A DNA stretch of 64,000 nt from Kryptolebias marmoratus (Eukaryota; Chordata; Actinopteri; Cyprinodontiformes; Rivulidae), in NCBI RefSeq assembly GCF_001649575.2, contig NC_051439.1, positions 11,230,539-11,294,538 of the forward strand, given 5' to 3'. The notes under the pieces are model-generated. The model ran no database searches. It saw only the letters and a list, made by a program, of their open reading frames with translations, and was not told where the DNA came from. The position numbers and the translations under genes are program-made. Positions 47,997 through 59,939 of this stretch are shown here, in pieces. Each line of letters opens with the position of its first letter. Position 1 is the first letter of the stretch.

Positions 47997-48061
<65 letters not shown>
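47997..48061. repeat. (GT)n microsatellite
   Basis: About 32 uninterrupted GT units. Fully alternating purine-pyrimidine sequence; probably polymorphic in length. Confidence 0.97.
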
Positions 48062-48064
<3 letters not shown>

Positions 48065-48860
48065 AAAGTGTTCCACTTTGTTCCAAGGATACACACTAGA
48101 AAGGAGAGCCTCATTATAAATGCTGAGAACCGTTTCTGTATGCAAACATGCTTCTTTCTCCCTCCTCACATAAACTTTCTGAGTAAACAAAAACGAAACC
48201 CTGGAAACGCTAAAAGCCCCCGTTTGTTAATAATACATGCTCCTCCTGGTGTTTCATCATCTGTCCTAATTAAAACCGAATAACATTTCAGACGCTGATT
48301 AGTTTCACTGACTGGTTACGTTTTTACTCGTTTAAGTCGTGTCGAAATGCAGTTAGAGCGTTTTTAGCCTCGCCGACGCTGAAGCTCCGGAGTCTGGCTG
48401 CTGTAACTCAAAGCAATCTGTAATTCTGCATTTATGTTATCGCTCCATCTTCGTATTTCAGGCAAATCGCATCCCATAAGGCCCCAATTTATTTCACTGA
48501 GAGCATAAGAAAAAAAAAAAAAAAAAACATGTGGGCCTTAGGTAATTCTGTTTACACTTTTGGATCTATTATGCACTCATAAAACATGCAACGTATGGCA
48601 CAGTTTGTTATAAAAGAAGTTTGCTCCACTTAATGAGACAAGAGCTTCATAAATAATGTGGTGTGTAACGTTTTGGAGCTGCATACATGTCAACTTCTTC
48701 AGATGTCTACCTGTCTACCTGTATACTGAGCTTCAAAAATCTGTGAAATTCACAAAAAAAATCCATCGTCCTCTCACAGGAAACAAACTTTATTTACAAC
48801 AACATAAACATTGCATTGACAATCCAACACAATGGGCAGCACTTTCAACACATTTTATAA
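48065..48860. other. Non-coding, no feature seen
   Basis: Contains a long A run at about 48509-48527. No exon, RNA or transposon recognised. Confidence 0.4.
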
Positions 48861-48864
48861 GTGG

Positions 48865-49150
48865 TGAGAAACTTGTAAATAACTCATGAAAGAATAAAGT
48901 TATGTTAAAACCAAACACACCATTGTTTTTCTTGTGAGATTCCCTATAAGTTTGATGTGTCACATGACCCTCTTCCCATTGAAAAAACAAACGTTGGATC
49001 CAAAATGGCCAACTTCCATGGTCACCACCCATCTTGAAAAGTTTTCCCCCTCCCATCTATTAATGTGCCACAAACAGGAAGTTAAATGGCCCACCCTGTA
49101 TTTACAGTCCTGTCATTGTTGGCAATGCTGTGATGTACAGTACATTTTTT
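48865..49150. repeat. Fish interspersed repeat fragment
   Basis: The ordered blocks cattgtttttcttgtgagat, taagtttgatgtgtcacatg, ttggatccaaaatggccaac, ccatcttgaaaagttttccc and tgtgccacaaacaggaagtt match a high-copy teleost repeat I recall from several genomes. It is probably a non-autonomous DNA transposon. Terminal repeats could not be located, so the class is uncertain. Confidence 0.5.
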
Positions 49151-49154
49151 AACA

Positions 49155-49730
49155 AAATAAACTCTTTTTTGTTTTTTGTTTTTGTTGTTGACAGGTGAAT
49201 ATCACTCACAAAATGAATCCAACAATAATGAACGGTAAGAAATGAATTCAGCAGAGATGAAATAATATCTCAGTCCACACTTATTCCATTAAATGTTTCC
49301 TTCCAATCAGGAAGATGCCTGATTCCCTTCTTAGGCGTTCCCATTCTTTCTCACCAAACGGCAGCTCTGTGGAAACTATCTTTGGTGCAATCACAGCGCT
49401 AAGCTGTTAAAAATATTCAAAACAATCACGTTTGGAACGTCGCCCAAAAGGCGAATGCGGTATTACCTGACATTCAGGGATAAATATAGAATCAGACATC
49501 CGGTTCTGTCTGTGAATTTATCAGGTGACATTTGATGAAAATCAAACCATTAGACGTAAAATAAACAAATTTGAAGCTTTGTTTTTTGAAAAATCTGTAT
49601 AATTTGAGTTGACGTGGATGTTCGGAGGATCTTTTCTTGCCCATGACAGACATTGTGAAACAAACAAACAAACAGTGAAACCCTGTCTGATTGGCAGTGA
49701 TCTACTGCTGTTTGTCACCCACCTTTCACA
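49155..49730. other. Non-coding, no feature seen
   Basis: Contains a T-rich low-complexity stretch at about 49160-49190. Nothing else identified. Confidence 0.4.
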
Positions 49731-49732
49731 TC

Positions 49733-49935
49733 TACGCCTGTGTGTCTGTTAGCAAAATATCTCATGGAACAGTATTGATGCTAATGGAAAAAGTCATCTG
49801 CCGCATCTAACTGAGCTTGGAAAACACAAAATGCCTTTAATGCAACCAATTTTACAGATATGGGGTTAAAGTTTGGTGTGGTGGTAGATGAGAGTCGTCT
49901 CCAACAGGTGCTGTGAGTGCTCATTGATTCTGTGA
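49733..49935 (-). repeat. Repeat A fragment
   Basis: Minus-oriented, with gtgtgtctgttagcaaaata, gttaaagtttggtgtggtgg and tagatgagagtcgtctccaa as in the other copies. The ends are truncated. Confidence 0.65.
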
Positions 49936-49939
49936 AATC

Positions 49940-52080
49940 TAGTTTTTATTTATTTAATGCTTTTCATTTTAACTGTGCATTTGGATACCTTAAACAAGAA
50001 CAGATGTTATGTTTCGACTAACTCTTCTTTTACAACTTCTAATCTCTTTGACTTTTTATTTTAAACTTTTTATAAAAGCTGATTATTTGGGATTTAAAGA
50101 GGATCAGAAATGCTCTAAATGTTATTTCCATTCATGGAGCACCAGTATCTGTTTATCTCTCTCTCTCTTCTTAATTTGTAATTTAATTTCACCACAAATT
50201 AAATTGGAATAAAAAAAAAACAGGAAGCTGAAACGAGGTTTTAAACAGCACATTAAAATGTTATTATGGAATAAAGCACGATTAATAATAATCTGCATAT
50301 TTCTTCCTCAGTATCACTTTCAACCAGTATTATTCTTCATCATGCTGTAGCTTGACACCAGTATTTTCTTAAATTAATCTCTTAGGAGCAAAGTTTTCCC
50401 ATCTTGTTTTTATATTTTAGGATTTCTTTTGCCGATAAATTAGTTATTTGCTTCCAACTTGTTGTATTTCTGTTACTAATGCGGGGAGATTCACTTGTAC
50501 TTTTATGAATACATTTACAGGCACATCCTAAATGTTGAAGTATGTTTTTTTATTTTTTATTTTTTTTCTTGACTGAGTGAGTGCGAGCCTGTAATCCCCT
50601 CTGACATTTTTGTCGGCGGTGCTTAGCCCTCTGAAGCCCCGCTCGAGCTCTTCAGACTGCGCGCCTTAATGCAACCCCAACACAAGTCTTGCAAATTATC
50701 TGCTTAACAATCTCCGGGATCCATCGGACGCTGGGGATGCTATGCAAATCACGTGTTTCAAATGGTGTCAAGCTTTTAAGAGATTACGCCTGCAGCTTTC
50801 AAACGAGGGCAAAGAATAAGCAACGTATAGTCTAATGTCATCTTAAGCTCCATCTCGAGTAGTTAAAGAAGAAACCTGCTGCTTAAAAAAATAAGATGCC
50901 TGACAGTTTTATACATAGAGAGAGAAAAAGGAGTAATTCATGTTTTTTTCTGGTCATGTCCTCAGTTTGGAAACAGTTATCTGTTCTCTAAGAGACCACT
51001 TCTCTTCCGCTGACACTCTCTGGAGGCTTTTTGCATTGACATCTTTCTTTAGAGCAGCTCTTTATCTTCGTCGTAGCAGTTGCTTTTCAAGTGTTTGCAC
51101 GCGTGTTAATTAGCAAGTAGTAGAGGAAGATTAATGCGCACGTGGGTTTGAAATCTCTCAAGAACTTCTGCAGGAAAGCGCCAGCAGGACTGGGTGTCTG
51201 CAGGAACCGTGGCCCCTCTTTCTTTTCACCTTCCTCGCCGTCTGGATTAAAAAAGCTGATCGGTACAGTTGGTTCCTTTTCGGTGATTAAAGAAATCTTC
51301 ATGTTGGTCTTCTCTCGCTGGATACCTGCCTCATTACAGGAAATTTCACACAAACTCAAATATGACTGCTGCCGCCCCGAGTTAAGGGTTCGGATTGATT
51401 GGTTGATTGGAGTTTGTTCTGAATGGGCGCCAGCTGAGGTGCTTTCTGCGTGTATGTGCTCTAAGGTGCATCTGAGGCATTAATGGTTGGCGTGCTGCGC
51501 AGAGATCTGCAGAGCAGCAGGGCAGACGCACGCCTGCATGCTTGTTAAAATGCCTGTTTAAAAGTAAAATGCCTGCTGATGGAAGCAGCTGGAGAGCAAA
51601 ACGTCTCTGGGATGCATTTATTTTTTTCTTTTTATTTTGGTACCTTCAGTCTTTGATTTAAAAATCAACTATTTAAAGTCCAAAACGTGTAGCAGAACAT
51701 TCGGTACGAAAAGCATTTACAGAGTAGTTCTTTCAGATAGCACACTGCTTTGTTGTTTGACGCGCCCCGTACCTCCGAATCCACCTCCAAGAATCAATAC
51801 ACAGAAACTCTTTATTGTTCCTTTGAGGCCATAATTGAAAATAGCTCCAGTCCATCAGCTTCGATAACTGTCCTGAGTTGCTGCTCTTGTGCAAAATTAG
51901 CCCATAAAATCAGGAGAGCTGCATAATAAAAAAAAATATACATATATAATAATGGTGCCAAAATATGATGAATGGCTGCAGGAGAAAGTGAAAAGGCTGG
52001 GGATCCCTTGACAGGGTGCATATCGCCCGAGCTGCCAGAGTTTCGAACGGAAATGTTGAAAAATTTAGTTAAAGCCGTCA
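49940..52080. other. Non-coding, includes a possible regulatory patch
   Basis: No gene seen. The non-repetitive segment 50.58-50.82 kb includes an octamer ATGCAAAT (50742-50749) directly followed by an E-box CACGTG (50750-50755), the sort of arrangement found in conserved enhancers. Function is not shown by this sequence alone. Confidence 0.35.
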
Positions 52081-52084
52081 AACA

Positions 52085-52240
52085 GTATTGCAGGATCTCA
52101 GGCTCAGAACATGGGTTATGAATGACCCTCAGCTACTACCACATCAAGTTTTAGCTCAATATTTTAAATCACTGACTGAGTTATGCCCACAGTCCGGACA
52201 AAAACATTATCGTCTCCCTTTGCCTTTCAGCAGTGGCCAA
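52085..52240 (+). repeat. Repeat A fragment
   Basis: Plus-oriented, with atgaccctcagctactacca, catcaagttttagctcaata and, after an internal deletion, the right-end block aaaaacattatcgtctccc. Confidence 0.65.
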
Positions 52241-52244
52241 TAAA

Positions 52245-53080
52245 ACATTTCTTTTGTCATTTGCTTGTAATAACACAGCAGAGCTGATAAGAGGAGCCCA
52301 TGTTTTGCATCTCATTTGTACTATTCTCTTTAAAGATCCTCTCCTGTCTTTCACAGCCTTGAGCTGGAGCTTCGACACTCAGAGGGTCTTTGTTCTTGTC
52401 TCTTAATACTATTCTCTCAGCATGTGGGAGGATCTTTTTTGCACAGAGGCAAGATCTCATACTCACTGAAATCTGCTCACTACAAAGTGACCTTGAACAG
52501 CCAGATTTGCCTTTTTTCCCTTTTAACTCTGCTTTTTGCATTTTATGTCCCTCGTGTAGCAGTTTGTCTGTGTAATTAAGAACCTTCAAGTGCCGTCATG
52601 GCTTTTTATGACCCGTGATTTTTCTTCCAGCATAACCCCCATTAACTGTAAATGTAAGGTTAAGTGATTTTTTTTTTCTTCCTTGGTAATAATATATGCA
52701 TCATTAATTGTGTTTTTTCAAAGGTTAAATCTTTAGTTTGAGCTGCGAGAAAAACAAACAAAAGCATTTTATTGTTACTGAAAAAAAATATAACTCTTCA
52801 AGCGCCATTAACATGCAACTGTTTTCACTTCCATATACAAAAACTCTGAAGGGCCCCCATTCCCTTTCATCAGTAGAACTGAAAGAATATGAAAATACGA
52901 TAAGATAACCTGAACGAAAAGTTCATTCTTGAGTTAAACAGAAGCTGACACACATTTCACTACTGAGAAATATTGTGCAATATAAAAGAAACATACCTTC
53001 TAAATGAAACTTGTGAGTTTATCAGCTGTTTTCTGTATCTCAACAATCAAATATACCAAACATGGAGCCTCGGTATATGA
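52245..53080. other. Non-coding, no feature seen
   Basis: AT-rich with T and A runs. No exon or transposon recognised. Confidence 0.4.
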
Positions 53081-53085
53081 GGAGT

Positions 53086-53735
53086 TCTTCCACCCATCCA
53101 TCTAGTTTCTGCTGCTTTTCCGTGGTCTCTCCCCAGTCACACGCTCCAGCTCCTCCTGGGAGAAAAGATAATCCCTCCAGCGAGTTTCCTGTCTGCCCCG
53201 GGGTCTCCTCCCAGTGGGACGTGTCTGGAAACCAATAAAGGGAGGCACCCGGGAGGCTCCTAATCAGATGCTTGAACCACCTCAGTTGACTCCTTTCAAT
53301 GCAGAGGAGCAGCAGCTCTACTCTGAGCTCCCCCTGGATGACGGAGCTCCTCACCTGATCTCTCAGGCTGAGTCCAGCCGCCCTCATTTCAGCCGCTTGT
53401 TTGCAGGATCTCGTTCTTTCGGTCATGATCCTTACCTCATGACCATAGGTGAGAGTTGGAAGGTAGACGCATCAGTAAATCGAGAGTTTTGTCTTTCAGC
53501 TCAGCTCCTTTTTTACCACAACAGACCGGAGCTCTCCAACTGCAGCTTGAGGTCCTGTTCATTACCACAAACAGCAGACGAAGGACACCCCTGCTGGAGA
53601 GCAACCTGCACCAAGAGAGAGCTTCACTTTGTGCCAAGGATCGGTTATACTTCGACAACACAGCCTTTAAGTAACCTGGGTATCCCACAGCAACTCTGCA
53701 AGGGTGAAGATCTGGTCCACTGACCTGGATAAAAA
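53086..53735 (-). mobile_element. LINE 3' fragment, diverged (same family as position 1)
   Basis: The complement encodes, partly in one frame, MTERTRSCKQAAEM, LSLRDQVRSSVIQGEL and LLLCIERSQLRW, and then in shifted frames a GRQETRWRDY-like piece and an EELERVTGERP-like piece. This is the C-terminal part of ORF2 in the LINE whose last 54 codons open the window. A tggatgggtgg-type tail remains near 53086. Upstream coding remnants extend to about 53735 but are frame-shifted. The copy is clearly inactive. Confidence 0.75.
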
Positions 53736-53739
53736 CCAC

Positions 53740-54370
53740 ATCAAAACACTGAATCTGAGGATTGACAGTCGGAGAAGATCCTAAATCTCCTAGTGGTTAA
53801 AGATTTTTTTTTCTTTGAGCTAATCCCACTTTGCATGACACTTTTACTGTACATAGAGTTGTGCAAAATACAATTGGTTACTAAGACAAAAAAAGTCTAA
53901 AACCAAAGCAATTTAATCAGTTTTACATCCTGAAGATGTTTTGACAAAATGCTCAACAAAAAAAAACATTTTGTTTCTGGTAGCTTCTTGTATCTGTATG
54001 CTGATGCTCCTTTTTTGTGTGTTCAAGCTCTATTAAGTTTACAAAAGTGTTTTTTGTTGCAGATTTTAGCTCCCTCTAAGGGGTTTCAGAATTTAGGTCA
54101 GGAGTCATTGTTGCTCTTTTATTTAACATTCATGTTCTTAAGATCTCTGCCCTGCCCTGAAATGCCAAAAATAAAAATAAAAGTAAAAATAATACCTTCA
54201 CCTGAAAGCTTTTTTTCTGACTCATTTCAATACATCCTAATGTGTCAGGCAGTACAACAATGTAGGAAGCCTTAGCAATCTCCTGATTTAATATTTCTTT
54301 TGATACATTTCGTGTGTCCAGAATCAGAAGCAGCAAAGCAGCCCCACAGCGTGACTCCATGTAAAATTAA
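53740..54370. other. Non-coding, no feature seen
   Basis: No gene or recognisable repeat. Confidence 0.4.
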
Positions 54371-54545
54371 AGCTCCTTGAAGGAATGCATGTCGCCCGCC
54401 GCCTTTTATGCTGGAGTTTTAAACTAAGGACATCTCAAGATGAGAAAACTCAGAGAATGTGTTGTTAATGACTCTCAGCTACTTCCGCATCAAACTTTAG
54501 CTCAATGTTGGTAAATTTGATGAAGTTTTTTGTGTTTTCTGACAC
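54371..54545 (+). repeat. Repeat A, left part
   Basis: Carries the family left end ccttgaaggaatgcatgtcg with cccgccgccttttatgctgg, followed by atgactctcagctacttccg and caaactttagctcaatgttg. It is truncated before the gccatctt core. Confidence 0.7.
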
Positions 54546-54767
54546 TGTCCCTACAGAAATTCACTGTTTTATTTCCCAAAAAAGTTCCCAGTAAGACGCT
54601 GCGCCAATTATTCTGAAGGAAACCGCGTTACCCTGCTGCAGCTCCTCGCTAAATTATGTTAAAAAGGTTTAAATTTAAAAATCTATGGTTGTGTTTTGCT
54701 CCATTTCACTAAATGAACTAAAGGTATCATCAGACTGGGTGAAGAGCAGTTTTATTAAGATATGTTA

Positions 54768-54916
54768 TTGTTCTTCCAGTTGCTCCCTAATTCAGGGGTT
54801 GCCACAGCGAGCAAACTCACGTGAAAGATTTGGCGATTGTTTTACCCGTCCTGCCACAACCTGGACTCAAACCTGCGGCCTCAGGATTATACTGACCGTC
54901 AAGCTACCGCAGCCCC
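54768..54916 (-). repeat. tRNA-derived SINE-like fragment
   Basis: On the minus strand it starts ggggctgcggtagcttgacg and contains a near-perfect polymerase III B box (ggtttgagtcc). Further on are gctgtggcaacccctgaatt and agggagcaac, which match the body of short elements common in fish (from memory). The head has the layout of a tRNA promoter but not a tRNA fold. It may be a truncated SINE. Confidence 0.45.
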
Positions 54917-54919
54917 TGT

Positions 54920-55645
54920 TTTATGAAAATATAAACCCCCTAAAAGACTGTTTAAGTGTTTTTCAGAAATGTCAATCTGAGAAGCTTCATGCTGTCAGGA
55001 AATCCAGTCTTAATCTGCCCAGCTGAGCTAATTTCAGTCTTCTGTTGGCCCGAATGCCTTCTGGTACAGTGACAGGTTGTCACTTAGACTCCATTCGCCC
55101 CAAAGATCATATCAGGTCCACCGGCGCAGCTAAATGTGCTTGTATACAAGCCACGGCAGCGCTCCGTGGGACACGTTTCCCTGTTGTAAGCACGCTGTGC
55201 TCGATATGTGGAGCCACATGGCAGCAGGAGTGCAGCTTATTGAGCATTATTTGCTCCAAACAGCACAGTTCAGGTCACTGAAACGGAGCAGGTGACACAT
55301 TCACTCTAATATCTTGTTGATTGGTTGTTGTTTCGAAGAGCTTCGAGGCTGCTTTCGAATAAAAGACTTTTTTTCTTCTTCCTTTTTGCATATTTACACT
55401 GTGACCCTGTTTCTCTTTGCTCTTTGTCTTTTCTTCTGCACCTTTCTGACACTGATTTCTGCTATTTTAACCGTTCGAATATCAAAATATTTAGCTCATT
55501 CCAGCTGAAACCATTGGTTTTAGTAGCTTTAAAACTTTTCAGAATTTTCATTTCAATTACAAAAATGATCTCCATAGAAATACATTCATCAAACTCCTTC
55601 TAAAACTTTGTTCTCTTTGAAATCTGCGTCAGGATGCTTGCTCTT
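54920..55645. other. Non-coding, no feature seen
   Basis: No exon supported. 55.03-55.28 kb is non-repetitive and slightly GC-richer than its surroundings. Confidence 0.35.
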
Positions 55646-55649
55646 TTTT

Positions 55650-55850
55650 TGTCTTTTTATGCTACCTTTGGCCTTTAACTAGCATTTAGCTACTTTTACC
55701 TTTCAGCTAGTCTTTTGCTACTTTTGGCTTTCAACTAGTATGTTGCTGCATTTTGCTACTTTAACATTTCAGATAGCGTTTCGCTAATTTTGGTAGCATT
55801 TTGTCCCATATAGCTTTTAGCTACCGTTCTGCATCTTTTAGCTTTAACTA
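55650..55850. repeat. Tandem array of gctac/agct units
   Basis: Degenerate repeats of approximately ttttgctacttttggctttc followed by aactagcattt, about 30-38 bp per unit. Five or six units are recognisable from the recurring gctac, ttagct and agcttt blocks. No open frame is conserved through the units. Confidence 0.6.
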
Positions 55851-55854
55851 CTCA

Positions 55855-57925
55855 GTTTCAGCTTCTTCAGCTGATGTGAGCACAGCACTCAGCATTCACG
55901 CCGCATTTATGCAGAAAATACAGTTTCTCCAGTGGGTTTTGCCTGTATTTTCCTTTTTTTTAAAAAAAAAACTTGCACTTGTGTCTCGTGAGGAACAAGA
56001 ATGCGAGGTTCTACATCGCTCCAGGACACTTTTATGAGTCCTTTCTGTTGCAGCTGTGTGTTTTATTCGTGCTCGCATCAGAAGCGCTTCGTTAAAATGA
56101 TGAAGGTTTCTGCGAGAGGTCATTTTCACATCCTAAATTCAATTTGTTACCCAGCAGCAATCTCTCGCCGCCGCTGTCCCTCACGTCCGACTTTTACTGC
56201 GGCTCTTTCGGGCGAGTGGATCGACCGAATCGAGCCCTCGCACTAAATCATTTCAATTACACCCGGGGTCAGTGAATATAAACAAGGCACGCCCTTGTGT
56301 TTCACACCTAACATGCAACATGCAGAGGAGCTTCGCTGAAATGTACTCCTGACCTGCCATCAGGGGCTTTGTGTGGGCTGAAAACTGCCTGGTTGTTTGT
56401 ATTAAAGTGATGAACAAGCTATGTTTAGATTCATATATGAGACAAACCCCACCAGAGAGCACTTAAACGCGCACCTATAAATGTTCGGATTGATTAAAAA
56501 TACAACGAAGACAAAAGCTCTTCAGCTGGGTCTTTAATTTATTGAAGTAAACGACTCAAACGTGCAAATCTGAGAATCAAAAGTGTGAATCTTTGCTTTC
56601 TGTCGCAGCTAATTGCTTCTTATTGTCTTTATTAACCTTATAGTTCAGCTCGGAGGAATTTTACCTCATTGTTTTTCCTCCTACAAGCCAAAGTTCTGCA
56701 ATTTTGACAAAGTTTTTTCAAAGAAACTAATGACTTCAGTTCCTTTCATTGAATTTCAGGCCATCGCTTTCATTAGCGCCTCCAAAATATTTACTTTTCT
56801 TCATCTTTATTCATTGTTCGGTGAAGAGAGAGCACCGTATCATTGTTTTGCGTAATGACCCATTCTTTTAACATTTAATTAACCAACAAACCTGACATTT
56901 TATGTATATGTTTGACCAATTATGCAAAACCTACTGGTTCCTAAATTTCCATGCAAGACTGGGCGTAATGATGTCACTATTAGATCAAAATGAGACAATA
57001 TGTAAGCAGAATAAGCAAAAGCTGGAATGTGTTTAATGAGATGACGGCTTAAACATTCATCTTTTATAACTTCTCCTAAACACCACAGCTCAATAGAACG
57101 ATAATCTAACTTATAAAATCAATGTATGATGTGTTGCATTGTAACTCAGACATGTTATTAGGGAAAAAGCATTAAAAAACCTACAGAAGGATGATTAATT
57201 TGTGATGTTCTGTCATTTGTGTTTCAGTCAGTGGGAAATTACACCTAAAGAGCACCCAGTACATTTAGTTTCTCTACACTGGAACATCATGAGGACAAAA
57301 ACTGTGACAAAGATCTTTACAGTGAGCAAAATACTCATTTTGTTTAATGGAGTAAAAGCACATGTCAGTGTCTGTACGCCAGATTAATGAAAGTAATAAC
57401 AAATATATCCTTATAACATCTAAGATAATGATTTATGGATCCTTCTTCGCTCAGTCAAGTTCAGGTTTTCCTGATTTGCCTCATCCGCAGCTGACCGAAC
57501 CCTGCCCGCCCTTTCTTCTTTCGCTCCTTCCCTCGCCTTCGCTTCATCTCCGCTTCTTAAAGCGGCCTTTGAAACTAGGAATAATTTGTCCTCATCCCAG
57601 GGTTAAATCAGCAGAGACCGGAGGGGGGGAGGGGAAACTAATGGTTCAAAGAGGGCAAGTCTCTTCTGAAACACTTCTGGTGAAGTCCCACAAATCACAA
57701 TACAGCAAGCTTTCATCAGGAATAAATTAGATATTAAAACTGTGCTCCCCAATGTGCTCCTCTTTGCTAATCTGATTTTTAAGCAATCTCTGCTTCGATA
57801 ATGACTTAACAGAATAATTTTGAGGCAACCGCCGTAAAAATGAGGCATTACTGGGGTATAAAATAGAAGCTTAGGAGACCAATCAGCTCATGCTGGCATG
57901 TAGGAAAGCCTTTCTATTGTTTTCA
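55855..57925. other. Non-coding, no feature seen
   Basis: Non-repetitive with occasional GC-richer patches (about 56.14-56.27 and 57.45-57.65 kb). No exon supported. Confidence 0.4.
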
Positions 57926-57930
57926 TTTGC

Positions 57931-57940
57931 CACACACACA

Positions 57941-57991
<51 letters not shown>
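57931..57991. repeat. (CA)5 followed by (GT)n microsatellite
   Basis: Five CA units at 57931-57940 are followed after two bases by about 24 GT units. The two halves are complementary and could form a short hairpin. Confidence 0.95.
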
Positions 57992-57994
<3 letters not shown>

Positions 57995-58489
57995 ACACAC
58001 TGATGAAACACCAGGGTAAATCTTTCAGGTGTGTGGGTGCAACAAGGATTACTGCGTTCTTCAATACAACAGTTTGCTCTAAAGTTTGCTTTAGCACAAA
58101 CTTTCTTTTAACACTTTTTAAAGGTGGCCTTGAGAAATATTTTTTCTCGACTTTTCAAAGAGCATTTAAATGTTTTCTTTGGACACTGGCTGCTTTTTCA
58201 CTCGTTTTTAAAGGAATAATGTATATTTTTATAGTTTAGGAATTAAAAAAAGAAGGTGCCCAAGGAAGGAAGCAGCATCCTGTCAATAAAAATCAACTCT
58301 GCAAAGAATCGATTTAAATCAGATCTTTTGTCATTTGTTTCTCATATCTTTAGTTGCATTTTTTTAATAACTGTTCAACGGGCACAGTGTTGCATTTTAG
58401 CTGTAAAGAGGTTATTCATAAAAATTAATTAAAGTCCTGCATATGATGGCGTCATCTCTGTTTAGGTCAAACCTTGTAAATGATAAAAG

Positions 58490-58996
58490 TAAGGACTGCA
58501 AGATGTCACATGATGTGTTTTAAAGTATGTGTTGAGGTTGGGGCTATGATCACACCGAACTGCAGCCCAACATCTGGAAACACGACTGACTCACAGCTCA
58601 TTTTTGCGTTGGCTAATGTTGACGAACTGCGGCGTTCGCTTCAAACCAACTGACTCCAGAAGTTATTCATTTGTAGACGTACGTCCGGCGATTACTTTCC
58701 AAGAGTTTTATTACAACCCATCAAAGGGTTCATCATGAGCTATTTTTGCTAACAGACACACAGGATTGATGCCAAAGTTTTAAACAAAAAATATTGCATC
58801 ATATGTAGAGCTTAAAGCATGTGTTGGGGATGATGCTCGGCTACTATCACACCAAATCCTAGCTAAATATTTAGTAAATTAACTGAGTTAGAGCCATTTT
58901 TGTGTTATCTAAGTTTAGCTGTGTCCACTGACTCATGAGATATTTAGTTAACACTACAGACAGGGGCAAAGACAGTATCACCTTTAGTGGAGGGTG
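58490..58996 (+). repeat. Two tandem repeat A copies
   Basis: Two same-orientation copies lie side by side: about 58490-58765 (gatcacaccgaactgcagcc, accaactgactccagaagtt, ccgattactttcc-like block) and about 58770-58996 (gctcggctactatcacacca, taactgagttagagccattt, ggagggtgataa right end). The second has lost the middle. This is the only place in the window where copies adjoin. Confidence 0.65.
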
Positions 58997-58999
58997 ATA

Positions 59000-59705
59000 A
59001 AAATCCAGCAAAGCACAAAACCATCTATTCTGTCACTTATTTGAGCAAATATTGCAATTTATGGCAATTAAACAGTTCTTTATTAGAGATACAACTCAAG
59101 AAAATGGGAACAGATTGTCTTTGTTAGAAAAAAGTCAGCCAAGCAGTACATTTTGGGATATTTATGACTCCACAGCAGGCCCACTTAGGAGTGGGAAGAG
59201 AAGGGAGGGGTGTCTATATTTATAATACGGCAGTCCTGCAGGAGCCATTTCAGACAATCGTGGTTTTCCTCAATCTGCTTCAGCTGGTGTGATTAGAGAG
59301 CAGTCTCCGTTGCAGGCCCCGTCGACCAAACATCCCATTTTCAGGAGCCGCCTCAGCGTCGTCTCCGTCTGTTTGAACGGAGCCGTCACGTCCTGACCTA
59401 ATGCAGGCAGACAGTCATCTTCAGGCTGGCCCCGATTCTCCGTGGGACAGCTTTCTGAGCACGGGCCAGATGAGAAATCCTCCTCGGACGTCCAGCTGCT
59501 TCACTCAGAAAGACAGGCCTTGTTTGGAGTCACTCCAAAAAAAAAAGGGAGAGAGACGCCAGACAACGCCAATACAAAGCCCATACGTGTGAAGATAATC
59601 ACTTGAAGGCGTCACGGGGCGTTTGGAGCAGGCAGGTGTGTGCGAAGAGGAGTTTCGATGAAGGATGCCCTCCAGGAAACAGATCCATGCCTCTGTTTAG
59701 GTTTA
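59000..59705. other. Non-coding, no feature seen
   Basis: No gene or repeat identified with confidence. Confidence 0.4.
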
Positions 59706-59713
59706 CTTTAAGA

Positions 59714-59927
59714 CAGGGATGTCCAATCCTGGTCCTCGAGGGCCACTATCCTGCATGTTTTCCTTGTTTCCCTGCTCCAACACTCCTGATTCAGTGGTTA
59801 AATCACATCTTCATGTTCTGCAGAAGCCTGTTAATCACCCATTGATTCAAATCAGGTGTGTTGGAGCAGAGGAACAAGTAAAGCATGCAGGATGGTGGCC
59901 TTCGAGGACCAGGATTGGACACCCCTG
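59714..59927. mobile_element. hAT MITE copy 3 (214 bp), best preserved
   Basis: Starts CAGGGATGTCCAATCCTGGT and ends with the complementary GACCAGGATTGGACACCCCTG-type end. It is flanked by a perfect 8-bp duplication ctttaaga (59706-59713 and 59928-59935). The long fold-back interior contains paired acacctgat/atcaggtgt and ctgcagaa blocks. It has the cleanest ends and is probably the youngest of the four copies. Confidence 0.9.
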
Positions 59928-59939
59928 CTTTAAGAAATG

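Noticed and set aside
47984..48283. Open frames made of Cys-Val or His-Thr repeats
   Set aside because: They are translations of the GT microsatellite.
53214..53723. 169-codon plus-strand open frame
   Set aside because: It is antisense to the LINE ORF2 remnant, which explains the sequence better.
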